The notes under the pieces were generated by a model. That model saw only the letters and a list, made by a program, of their open reading frames with translations. It was not told where the DNA came from and searched no databases. Of a DNA stretch of 64,000 nucleotides, positions 55,497-64,000 are shown piece by piece. The DNA is from Maylandia zebra (Eukaryota; Chordata; Actinopteri; Cichliformes; Cichlidae), in the NCBI RefSeq assembly GCF_041146795.1, contig NC_135169.1, positions 8,696,264 to 8,760,263 of the forward strand. The letters run 5' to 3'. The position numbers were made by a program, and so were the translations under genes. Position 1 is the first letter of the stretch. Every line of letters begins with the position of its first letter.

Positions 55497-57058
55497 CAGG
55501 GAGTGCAGAATTATTAGGCAAATGAGTATTTTGTCCACATCATCCTCTTCATGCATGTTGTCTCACTCCAAGCTGTATAGGCTCGAAAGCCTACTACCAA
55601 TTAAGCATATTAGGTGATGTGCATCTCTGTAATGAGAAGGGGTGTGGTCTAATGACATCAACACCCTATATCAGGTGTGCATAATTATTAGGCAACTTCC
55701 TTTCCTTTGGCAAAATGGGTCAAAAGAAGGACTTGACAGGCTCAGAAAAGTCAAAAATAGTGAGATATCTTGCAGAGGGATGCAGCAGTCTCAAAATTGC
55801 AAAGCTTCTGAAGCGTGATCATCGAACAATCAAGCGTTTCATTCAAAATAGTCAACAGGGTCGCAAGAAGCGTGTGGAAAAACCAAGGCGCAAAATAACT
55901 GCCCATGAACTGAGAAAAGTCAAGCGTGCAGCTGCCAAGATGCCACTTGCCACCAGTTTGGCCATATTTCAGAGCTGCAACATCACTGGAGTGCCCAAAA
56001 GCACAAGGTGTGCAATACTCAGAGACATGGCCAAGGTAAGAAAGGCTGAAAGACGACCACCACTGAACAAGACACACAAGCTGAAAGGTCAAGACTGGGC
56101 CAAGAAATATCTCAAGACTGGTTTTTCTAAGGTTTTATGGACTGATGAAATGAGAGTGAGTCTTGATGGGCCAGATGGATGGGCCCGTGGCTGGATTGGT
56201 AAAGGGCAGAGAGCTCCAGTCCGACTCAGACGCCAGCAAGGTGGAGGTGGAGTACTGGTTTGGGCTGGTATCATCAAAGATGAGCTTGTGGGGCCTTTTC
56301 GGGTTGAGGATGGAGTCAAGCTCAACTCCCAGTCCTACTGCCAGTTTCTGGAAGACACCTTCTTCAAGCAGTGGTACAGGAAGAAGTCTGCATCCTTCAA
56401 GAAAAACACGATTTTCATGCAGGACAATGCTCCATCACACGCGTCCAAGTACTCCACAGCGTGGGTGGCAAGAAAGGGTATAAAAGAAGAAAAACTAATG
56501 ACATGGCCTCCTTGTTCACCTGATCTGAACCCCATTGAGAACCTGTGGTCCATCATCAAATGTGAGATTTACAAGGAGGGAAAACAGTACACCTCTCTGA
56601 ACAGTGTCTGGGAGGCTGTGGTTGCTGCTGCACGCAATGTTGATGGTGAACAGATCAAAGCACTGACAGAATCCATGGATGGCAGGCTTTTGAGTGTCCT
56701 TGCAAAGAAAGGTGGCTATATTGGTCGCTGATTTGTTTTTGTTTTGTTTTTGAATGTCAGAAATGTATATTTGTGAATGTGGAGATGTTATATTGGTTTC
56801 ACTGGTAAAAATAAATAATTGAAATGGGTATATATTTGTTTTTTGTTAAGTTGCCTAATAATTCTGCACAGTAATAGTCACCTGCACACACAGATATCCC
56901 CCTAAAACAGCTAAAACTAAAAACAAACTAAAACTACTTCCAAAAACATTCAGCTTTGATATTAATGAGTTTTTTGGGTTCATTGAGAACATGGTTGTTG
57001 TTCAATAATAACATTATTCCTCAAAAATACAACTTGCCTAATAATTCTGCATTCCCTG
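55497..57058 (+). mobile_element. Complete Tc1-like transposon, DD37E, with IR/DR ends
   Basis: The outer ends CAGGGAGTGCAGAATTATTA (55497) and, on the other strand at 57058, CAGGGAATGCAGAATTATTA are inverted; TA flanks both sides (55495-55496, 57059-57060). A second copy of the AATTATTAGGCAA motif lies inside each end (about 55680-55696 and 56847-56870). This gives the inverted-repeat/direct-repeat layout known from Sleeping Beauty-type elements, with about 200 bases per end. The transposase frame is intact. Host L2 coding sequence continues exactly across the TA. Confidence 0.92.
55715..56731 (+). CDS. Tc1-like transposase (DD37E), intact ORF
   Basis: 338 residues from ATG to TGA without interruption. 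The N-terminus has paired helix-turn-helix segments (LTGSEKSKIVRYLAEG, SSLKIAKLLKRDHRTIKRFI) with a basic linker (GRKKRVEKPRRK) that would bind the terminal repeats. The DDE catalytic triad is visible: D in LWTDEM, D in FMQDNAPSH, E in SPDLNPIENLW. I count 37 residues between the last two, so DD37E, not the classical DD34E of Tc1. DD37E Tc1-like groups (for example those named TRT) have been described in vertebrates, from memory. A GGGG box (QQGGGGVLVWAGI) is also present. The enzyme cuts and pastes the element in the nucleus. An intact frame and nearly identical ends suggest recent activity. Confidence 0.93.
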   Translation: MGQKKDLTGSEKSKIVRYLAEGCSSLKIAKLLKRDHRTIKRFIQNSQQGRKKRVEKPRRKITAHELRKVKRAAAKMPLATSLAIFQSCNITGVPKSTRCAILRDMAKVRKAERRPPLNKTHKLKGQDWAKKYLKTGFSKVLWTDEMRVSLDGPDGWARGWIGKGQRAPVRLRRQQGGGGVLVWAGIIKDELVGPFRVEDGVKLNSQSYCQFLEDTFFKQWYRKKSASFKKNTIFMQDNAPSHASKYSTAWVARKGIKEEKLMTWPPCSPDLNPIENLWSIIKCEIYKEGKQYTSLNSVWEAVVAAARNVDGEQIKALTESMDGRLLSVLAKKGGYIGR

Positions 57059-57465
57059 TAGTGGTGGGTTGGTTCTTTTACATTTTGAGAGAATCCAATT
57101 GAGTCTAATAACAGATTAAATGCCATGTTGAGGCTGTCATTTTTAGCATCTACATGGATGTTAAAATCACTCACAATAATTATTTTATCTGAGCTCAGAA
57201 CTAAATTAGATATAAAGTCTGAGAAATCAGACAGAAACTCTGTGTAAGGCCCAGGTGGACGATAGATGATAACAAGTAAATCAGTTTGATGTTTAAAGCT
57301 CAATGTGAAATAATAACGCCTGTCAAGTCTTAAACCAAACGTAACAAGCCTGTTTTTAAAATGTAAGGAGAAGGAAATACAGATCTTTGTTTAAACATGT
57401 AGGGAGTAAAAGTAAAAAATTGTCAGAAAATAATTATGCAGTGCAGAAACCTGAAAACCTCCAAG

Positions 57466-59440
57466 CAGAGGCGGAGCCAGACATTTGAAACACCCGGGGC
57501 TTAGCCCTAAAGGGTAGTATGCATGTGGGATTATTATTTTAGAAATGACTGAAAGACTGAAAGATTAATAGGCTCTGTTTTGAGTTTTGTTCAAAAAAGA
57601 ATGACTTCATATAGGGAAAAATATATATCACATATGCAGGACACCTTAAACTAGTTTTTTAATTAAGCAGCGAGGCAGAACAAGATCAGGGCTGCATCAA
57701 GACACGAGGACTAAACCCCAATTCAACCAGACCCAGAACTGATCCAGAATTAAAACAGGACTACAACAGTTCAAAATCAGGACTACTGAGGACTTAACCA
57801 AAACAGAACCAGAATCAGAACTAGATGATAGCAGCACTAAAAATCATCATAGACCTGCACTACACTTATTTTTTAATTCTACCAAAGTACAATATTTAGA
57901 TTGAGAAAAGTTTATATAATTATTTATCCTTGTTGTGCAAACAAGCCTGCAGAACTTAATAAATATAGAATTTGAAAAATAGTAAACCTAAAAAGAAACA
58001 CTAGGTACGAGATACATGAGGACCTGTGATATGGTGATACTTTTGGTAAACAACCATTTGACTACCATGTGTGTCTCACCTGCTCTTGTTCATCTCTGTT
58101 CTGTCCCCATTCTCCTCTCTCTCCCTCTTTGTGCTGACAATCATCAAATATACAGGTGAAACCAGATATTTACTCTTCAGATAAAAACACTTTTTTAATT
58201 GTAACATCAAATCAGACTAAATGTTTATTTTTTTTAGATTGATAAATATAAAAAACATATTTGTTAACTTTAAGAGTAAAGAGAGAAACTATCTGTATTT
58301 CTTAATTGTAAATGGCACCAAATTGTATTCAAACTGAGCCACACTTATGGAGCTCCACAGTTCTTTTCCTGGTGTTTTGGTTGACATCTCTTGATGTTCC
58401 CATGTCACAGAAACAGCCTCTGTGTTTTGCCTTATATGCATCCACAGCTGTGCCACCAGTTTACTCACATGGACTCTACGAACCAATCAGAAGCTTCTTC
58501 AGCTCAGAATGGAATCGTCTGGAGTTTTCTTATTAATTAACAATAAACTTAGTGTATGTACTCCTAAATTTGATGAAAGTGATAAAAAAAATAGAAGCTC
58601 TGTCTCTCTTTATTCTGACATTTAACTAATTCAAAAGATATTTCAATATTTATTTATCCAAAACAAAACAAGTTTACTCTAAATTGATGTTGTACAGTAA
58701 AAAATGTTCTTGTATTTTCCATAAAGTGTAAATATCTGGTTTAAACTGTGGCTATACTGCTGTGTATTGAAATCCCTCTTGTTTTGCATAGAAATATACT
58801 GAACAACATACAAAGCATAATATATAAAATAACATTTACCTGAGTTTTTTCTTTGAAAGAAGCCTCTAATGTCCATTCTTATATTTCAGTACATAACTGA
58901 AACCGATTTAGTCGGGGAGGGTAAGAACTGAAAATATGAAATAAACACACGTAAGCTAAGACTCTAAAAAAATAGCATTTGTTCGGCTTTTCATTTCGCC
59001 ATTTGTTGATTCACTTGAAGAGCAAGTAACGTAATATTGGTCAAGTGATCAGTTTGATATCAATCTTTCGTGATGCACCGTCATATTTACATTATTTGTA
59101 CGGTACGAATGATTTGCTTTGGTACCTGGTCAAACTTAAGCTCTCAGTATGGCTGGCTCTGTTTCTCCAACAGCGCACTCACAGGCAGCAGCTGCCCCGC
59201 CCCCTCGCTCAGTCGCTTAGTGCCTGAGCTCGGATCATACCAATATCAGGGGGGATTCACGCACAGTCGTAAATTCCCACAGTGTGCACTATGTGCTTCG
59301 AATATTGTGTGTACTTTTTATTTTATACAGTTGTCAGCCAGGCATCTAACTATGAAAAAATTACACTCCAAAAGACCCCGGGCTTCTGACAAAACAACCC
59401 GGGCTTAAGCCCAGTAAGCCACCCCCACGCTCCGCCCCTG
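57466..59440. mobile_element. hAT-type element, 1975 bp, perfect 8-bp target duplication
   Basis: Left end CAGAGGCGGAGCCAG and right end, on the other strand, CAGGGGCGGAGCGTG are inverted. Subterminal GGGCTTAGCCC and GGGCTTAAGCCC also mirror each other. CCTCCAAG flanks both sides exactly (57458-57465 and 59441-59448). No transposase frame was found inside; ORFs are short, so it is non-autonomous. Confidence 0.85.
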
Positions 59441-60301
59441 CCTCCAAGTAAAGTAAACACTGTTACTTCCTGCCTCTGTTTGTGGCTGTGGTGACTAAAT
59501 GTTTCCACTTTAGTTACAGTGGTGCCATCCTGATACAGAACCAGGCTCAGCTGCAGTGAGCTCTTTAGAAACATCCATTCTGTTGCTGACGTTTCTAAAA
59601 GCAGACTGCATGGTCCCCCGAGACCTTGAACCTGCCATTTTGTTGTGTTTAAGTTTGTGTGTTCATCATCATGCACATTATCAGGACCTGAGGAGTATCC
59701 TGCCTTTAGACTCACACACCTGGCAGTCTCACACCTGCAGCTTCATAAGGAAGCAGCAGTGGATCAGTCATCGGTGGATGGTTGAATGAAAGCAGTTAGG
59801 GATGCTCTACTCCTGCTCTTGTTGTTGCTTGGATTTATAGTCATCAGTCTGTCTCTTTGGGCAGGATTGTTAGACATCGAGTGGACAGATTGACTCTAGT
59901 GTGATTTGGAGAGAAAACTGACATTTTCTGGATCTCGCGGAGACTGGACCTTCCAGTTAGTTTCAATGATCAATTTTCCGATTTTAGCTTGAATACATAT
60001 AAAAATACTTTGCCTGATACACCAGAATCTCAGGTAAGAGAGCAGGTAAATGGATTCCACGCAAAGATGTAAACACAAAGTGCCGATCGTTCACCCGACA
60101 GCACGTACGCAGATACACTGTCGGGGCTAAAAGTCGACATCTCACAGATTCTGAAGCTGCAGGTTTCAGTACTCAATGAATTCACTGAACCAGCAGCAAA
60201 AGAAGATCAAAACTACACTTCGCGTTTGGTAAACATCGTCATGAATTCCCTCTGAGTTTTGTTGTTTTGCTTCCACCATGGGAAAAATCACACTTTATGC
60301 A

Positions 60302-60302
<1 letters not shown>
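59441..60302. other. No gene recognised
   Basis: Only short ORFs; no repeat boundary or exon supported. It would lie in the long first intron of the Ig receptor if the leader exon at 62018-62048 belongs to it. Confidence 0.4.

Positions 60303-60339
<37 letters not shown>
60303..60339 (+). repeat. (CT)n microsatellite
   Basis: A pure CT run of about 36 bases. Confidence 0.95.
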
Positions 60340-60342
<3 letters not shown>

Positions 60343-60375
60343 GTACTTCAAATCTCTGTTTTCTGCATTATTAGC

Positions 60376-60890
60376 TTGCTTATTACAAATCAGCCTACCA
60401 TTGTTACGGTCAGCCATGTTTTTTTTTAATTAATTTCAACAAGAAAGCCTCATTTCTGCTGTTCAATACTGAAGAAATGTAAATGTAAAGTGATACCAAA
60501 TTACAAAATTCTTGGTTGTGTCTGTAATTAAACACTTCAGCATCAAGTAATGTTCATATGATGATTCATGCTTTTCTTCAGTTTCTAAACTACTATAGAA
60601 ATTATTAAGGTTATCTGCTATAAAAAGCCAGGCCAGGAAAATCTCCTTCATATGTTGCTTCATATATCCTCACTTACTTCCACATAAAGGCATCTGCTGT
60701 GGTGTTTACACCTCCTATGAAATCTTACAAGTGTCAGCTTTCTTTTCATAGATATAAAATATGGATGTTGTTAAATTCTCCCAATTCTCACAATCTCACA
60801 ATATGCACTGATAAGTGATCAGAATTATAATATTTCTGACTGTCTGAGGCAAAATGTCAGTGACAATACCCAGCCCTACCTCCAACTGCT
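60376..60890 (-). repeat. Old dispersed repeat, inverted relative to 62672-63060
   Basis: Phrases such as 'ttatctgctataaaaagccagg', 'atcagaattataatatttctgactg' and 'aaagcctcatttctgctgttcaa' reappear as complements in 62760-63010 in reverse order. Divergence is high. It is probably a non-autonomous DNA element (the 'cagccctacc' edge mirrors 'agggctgggta' in the other copy). Confidence 0.6.
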
Positions 60891-61149
60891 CTGATCTTAT
60901 TAAACAATGTTTTGCTATTCACTGTGAATAAATGCACTGCGTTCATCTGGAGGTAAGGGTGTGAGTCCTGGGTACTAACCTTTCGCTAGTGTCACCAGAT
61001 ATTTTTTTAAACATCTGTAACTCCCATAACTCCTTGCCTATTTGTTCCATTGAAAGAATTCCAATGGCTTCTAAAAGCAATGACTTTCATTGATATTAGG
61101 GTCATTACATGGCCGCATGGTGTCACAGCAGCCATGCAAAGATGAAGGT
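60891..61149. other. No gene recognised
   Basis: Short non-coding gap between repeats. Confidence 0.4.
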
Positions 61150-61702
61150 TGATGACTCTCTCTGCTGAGGTCAGGAAAGCGATTCCGCTCCCTGAAGACC
61201 AACACAGAGAGACTGAGGAGGAGCTTCTTCCCGCAGGCGATACGGTCTCTCAATCACACCACCACACAGTACTGACCCACACATATAGTTCTTACACACA
61301 CACTGGACTTTCTGGACATTGTTATCACTTAAATCACTTTAAGCATATTTGCACTGCACAAGACATAATGTGGATTGCACAACACTGGTCACTACATTCT
61401 TCATTTCCAGTTAATACTGAACAGCTGCTGTTATTGTGTATATATATTTATATTTCTTCATACATTCTTATATAGTTCTATACTGTGTTATTTGTTGTAC
61501 AGTTATTTTATTTTCAACTTTAATTTTTATATTTTATTTTATTCCTTCCTAGTTAAATTTACCCTTTTTAATTTTCATATTTATTTCCTATCTTATTCAT
61601 AGCCTTTTCTTTTTTCTTTAGGTCACGAGCAGTTGTCCAAGCATTTCACTGCATATCGTACTGTGTATGACTGTGTACGTGACAAATAAAATTTGAATTT
61701 GA
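61150..61702 (+). mobile_element. L2-like LINE 3' end
   Basis: The plus strand reads RSLKTNTERLRRSFFPQAI and RSLNHTTTQY then stop, the C-terminus of an L2-type ORF2. A T/A-rich 3'UTR follows, ending 'gacaaataaaatttgaatttga'. 5' truncated; no RT motifs. Confidence 0.75.
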
Positions 61703-62017
61703 CTCTCATGTCTCCATCAGGTAATCTGAAACTCTATCCTAATGAGGACGCACATATGATCTTTATCTTAGCTTTCAGGTATTCAATTCAATTCAGTTCA
61801 ATTTTCTTTTTATGCCTCAAGGTGCTTAATCACAAAGTCGACCTCACAAAGCAAAGATGAACCCACAGAGACTTCAAACTACTAGGATTCCCATTTCTCC
61901 CGCTGTCCTGTCATGAATGAATCCTGCTTGTGTTTCTACTGGAAGTGTGTGTTTTCCTCTGTGAGTGTGTGTTGGAGCTCAAATAATAGCAATTGTAAAG
62001 GATTACATTTGACTCAC
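61703..62017. other. No gene recognised
   Basis: Includes 'caattcaattcagttcaatttt', the eroded tail of a LINE copy on the other strand near 61780-61805. Nothing else. Confidence 0.4.
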
Positions 62018-62048
62018 CGAAGAGAAGAGCGGTAGATGGGGTCTTCAT
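62018..62048 (-). CDS. Candidate leader (signal peptide) exon 1 of an Ig receptor
   Basis: On the minus strand ATG at 62048 opens MKTPSTALLF and one extra base, then a consensus donor CG|GTGAGTC. The exon ends in phase 1, the phase required by Ig-receptor leader exons and by copy A's second leader exon (VCVLLLSAPTVSA), with which it would form a plausible signal peptide. A GGAAGTGG (ETS/PU.1-like) word lies about 60 bases upstream of the ATG. It is the nearest plausible first exon for the receptor at 54199-51161, implying an intron of 7.8 kb. The connecting second leader exon was not found, so assignment is inference. Confidence 0.4.
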
Positions 62049-62671
62049 GGTGACTGAATGTTTGAAGTCTGAGCGGGAGAGACAATGTCAGCTTCACCAC
62101 TTCCCTGTTAACACTTTCACAGCATCACTGTCTGAGCAAACCAGTGGCATGTGCAAGTGCAAGGGTGAATACATGCACCAGGGCTCTAGACTAACTTTTT
62201 GCCATGGGCGCACCGGTAGGCTACGCCTAAATTTCTAAAGTTAGGCACACTCAAATTTTTCAACCGCATCACTTAACACCGCAGTTTTACATGTTCACTT
62301 TCTTTGGGGGGGAAGTCCACACAGACAATATTGATTTGTAAATTATTAACTAACAAACTTGTGCTTAAAGTGCTTTGTCAGTATTGTAGAAAATGTTAAA
62401 CTTAATCATCACATCGGCTCCTCTGACGACCTGTTTGCTGCTGTCTGCTGCTGAAAGGCAGTGGGGAGAGGGGACACTTGGGCAGTGCATTTACTGCAGC
62501 ATATAATGTGTTTCTGGATACACTGCTGCTTTTTCAGCATTCAAAGATTGATGGCACTGTGTCAGAGCTGGCTATGAATTTCAGACGGATCAGGCCTTAA
62601 CGAAAAAGTTATCAATCGTTCTTTTAATCTTTTCTTATTACCCACAGCTACATCCACTTCTGTCGTGCCTA
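62049..62671. other. Promoter flank of the candidate leader exon and unassigned sequence
   Basis: No TATA box is obvious before the putative exon. 'gctctagactaactttttgcc' near 62185 begins a stretch that looks repeat-like, but no boundary was fixed. Confidence 0.35.
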
Positions 62672-63060
62672 GGCTGCTCACTAGGGCTGGGTATCATCAC
62701 TGATTTCTATAATCCATTCGATTCCGGTTCTCAAAGTCCTGATTCGATTCAACTTAGCCTCAGACAGTCAGAAATATTATAATTCTGATCATTTATCAGC
62801 ACTGACTTCATCAGCATTGTGAACATCACAGCAGATGCCTTTGTGTGAAAGTAACTGAGAATAAAACACAGAAAAATATGAAGGAGATTTTCCTGGTCTG
62901 GCTTTTTATAGCAGATAACCTTAAAAATATTCTGCAATAATCTGCAATTTTGCACAATTTAAAGAAGTTTACATTTTTTCAGTATTGAACAGCAGAAATG
63001 AGGCTTTCTTGTCCGAGGTCATTTGGTGAAAAAAGAAAAAGACAGCGCTGTAAACAACGG
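62672..63060 (+). repeat. Old dispersed repeat, partner of 60376-60890
   Basis: Starts near 'cactagggctgggtatcatc' with 'attcgattccggttctcaaagtcctgattcgattc', a texture common at the ends of fish DNA elements, and shares its body with 60376-60890 in inverted orientation. Right boundary unclear. Confidence 0.55.
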
Positions 63061-63079
63061 TAGACTGGTGGGTAATAAG

Positions 63080-64000
63080 CAGAGATGGGCAGTAACGCGT
63101 TACTGTAATCCAATTACTTTTTTCAAGTAACAAGTAAAGTAAGGGATTACTATTGCAAAAAGGGTAATTAGATTACCGTTACTTTCCCGTAGGAACGCTG
63201 CGTTACTGCGTTACTAAAACCGTGATTTTTTTGCAAGTACATCTCATGACAGTGATGTAAGCGAGTGTGATGTTCGTGACAACAGCTGTGTGCAGATCAA
63301 CAATGGATCATATATCAAGTGCGGGAGAGTATGAGCGTGCAGCGTTTAAAGCGTGGAAGTACTGACCTTACTTTGAGTTTGATTCCATAAAAAGTGTCAA
63401 AAACATTAGTGTCCATTGTGCGTGGGAAGAAAACTTCTTTTTACAGCGAAAAAAACCCTAAACTTCCAAGCAAGTGTAACCCAGATCATTGTTGAGTTTG
63501 AGATTTCTGATTATTTGTAGTCACTGAACGCACCACTGTGCCACTCTCTAGTCCAGCTACAGAGTTTTTTCCTTCCGTTCGTCCGATGAGGCGCATGCTG
63601 CTCTCGTGCCCTCTGCGAGCTGGAAATTCGGGTACAGTAGACATTTGAGTTGCTGTAAATAGTTTTAAAAACCTTTTATATGTGAAGCTAATGATTTAAT
63701 ACATTGTTAGAAAAAGGAGTCTTGTAGCGGTTACGAACGTGAAGCTGAGCTGAATCCGACAGCCATTCGCCATTACACGAACCACTCTGGTGAGTTAGCT
63801 TGCAGCTCATGTTCGTATGAAATGTTTTGTGCCTTATTATGCTGCAGCGAAGTATCAAATCTACCACTGTCATGGTTGTTAAGAAAGAGGCTAAATATTG
63901 TGTAATGTGTGTTATTAGCTGACTGTTAGCAAGCTAGCCGTTAAGTGAGCCTGGCTAATGTCCTAAAATGGCGGCCGACACGAGGTCAGTTACAGAGTTA
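63080..64000 (+). mobile_element. hAT element 5' part with decayed BED zinc finger, runs off the window
   Basis: Begins CAGAGATGGGCAGTAACGCG with GTTACT/AGTAAC-rich subterminal sequence as in hAT ends. At about 63320-63440 the plus strand reads EYERAAFKAWKY, a stop, then PYFEFDSIKSVKNISVHC. This resembles the BED zinc finger at the start of hAT transposases, with the second cysteine lost and further stops. At 63968 an ATG in good context (AAAATGG) opens MAADTRSVTEL to the window end; whether it belongs to the element or to a host gene cannot be told. Confidence 0.5.

Larger units (their letters stand above)
54494..57360 (-). mobile_element. L2-clade LINE (endonuclease to early RT), split by a Tc1-like element
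   Basis: From about 57360 the minus strand encodes DLLVIIYRPPGPYTEFL, IIIVSDFNIHVDAKND and GFSQNVKEPTHH of the endonuclease. After the transposon it resumes at NHTLDLVLTYGIE and SDHFLITFTF, then linker and LDPIPTKLLKEVLP, FKLAVVKPLLKKPSLDP of RT. It breaks at LANYR near 54494, before the catalytic motifs. One stop lies near 55017 in otherwise coherent frames. Losing the 3' half is atypical for LINE truncation and suggests a deletion at the junction with the Ig receptor. Confidence 0.8.

Overview
The window is vertebrate DNA, almost certainly a teleost fish and most likely a percomorph (cichlid-like). Reasons: coding sequence is split by GT..AG introns, dinucleotide microsatellites are dense, and the repeats are fish-type (L2-like LINEs, an R4/Rex6-like LINE, Penelope-like elements, Tc1, hAT, solo LTRs, a tRNA-derived SINE). 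Species cannot be decided from the sequence alone. There are no bacterial operons, ribosome binding sites or CRISPR arrays. Most of the 64 kb is transposon debris or sequence with no recognisable content.

Host genes are few and immune-flavoured. (1) A complete single-coding-exon TRIM E3 ligase (RING, B-box, coiled coil, PRY-SPRY) lies on the minus strand at 16262-17932. It has a splice acceptor just before the ATG, a probable non-coding first exon near 19511-19600, an IRF/ISRE-like motif at 19600-19615 and a polyA signal at 16036. (2) The last five exons of a gene resembling the fish 'SAMD3-like' family lie on the minus strand at 22673-24518. Their phases all agree, but the first is inflated by a seven-copy 53-bp minisatellite that brings in a stop. 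(3) An Ig-domain receptor with tandem ITIMs (Fc receptor-like) lies on the minus strand at 51161-54199, with a candidate leader exon at 62018-62048. (4) A broken inverted copy of that receptor lies on the plus strand at 25524-26936. (5) A decayed V-set (butyrophilin/B7-like) Ig gene lies at 36818-38096. A TATA box with a possible first exon sits at 1308-1392, and a short ORF with good start context at 2102-2230.

Mobile elements by region. 0-15 kb: a Harbinger-like relic, L2-like LINE fragments and a solo LTR (9060-9737). 21-22 kb: an L2 relic and a perfect 34-bp palindrome. 27-36 kb: a probable solo LTR, L2 pieces, a 430-bp TIR element, a nearly intact LINE with a restriction-like endonuclease (31045-33860) headed by a tRNA-like sequence, a pogo-like transposase relic and another LINE endonuclease relic. 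40-45 kb: a hAT element with a perfect 8-bp target duplication that itself holds a Penelope-like insertion with a 13-bp duplication, then a solo LTR. 45-50 kb: an L2 LINE nested in a TTAA-flanked element, and further L2 3' ends. 54-60 kb: an L2 LINE split by a Tc1-like transposon with an intact DD37E transposase, then a hAT element with a perfect 8-bp duplication. 60-64 kb: an L2 3' end, an inverted pair of old repeats, and a hAT element with a decayed BED finger that runs off the window.

The main story is a fish immune-gene neighbourhood shaped by transposons. The two Ig-receptor copies are mirror images that decayed unequally. The intron between the probable leader exon and the first Ig exon of the better copy has been filled by three generations of nested elements. 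No wholly new system could be demonstrated. The best leads are the exon-resident minisatellite, the apparently intact DD37E transposon, the tRNA-headed REL-endonuclease LINE and the asymmetric ITIM receptor pair.
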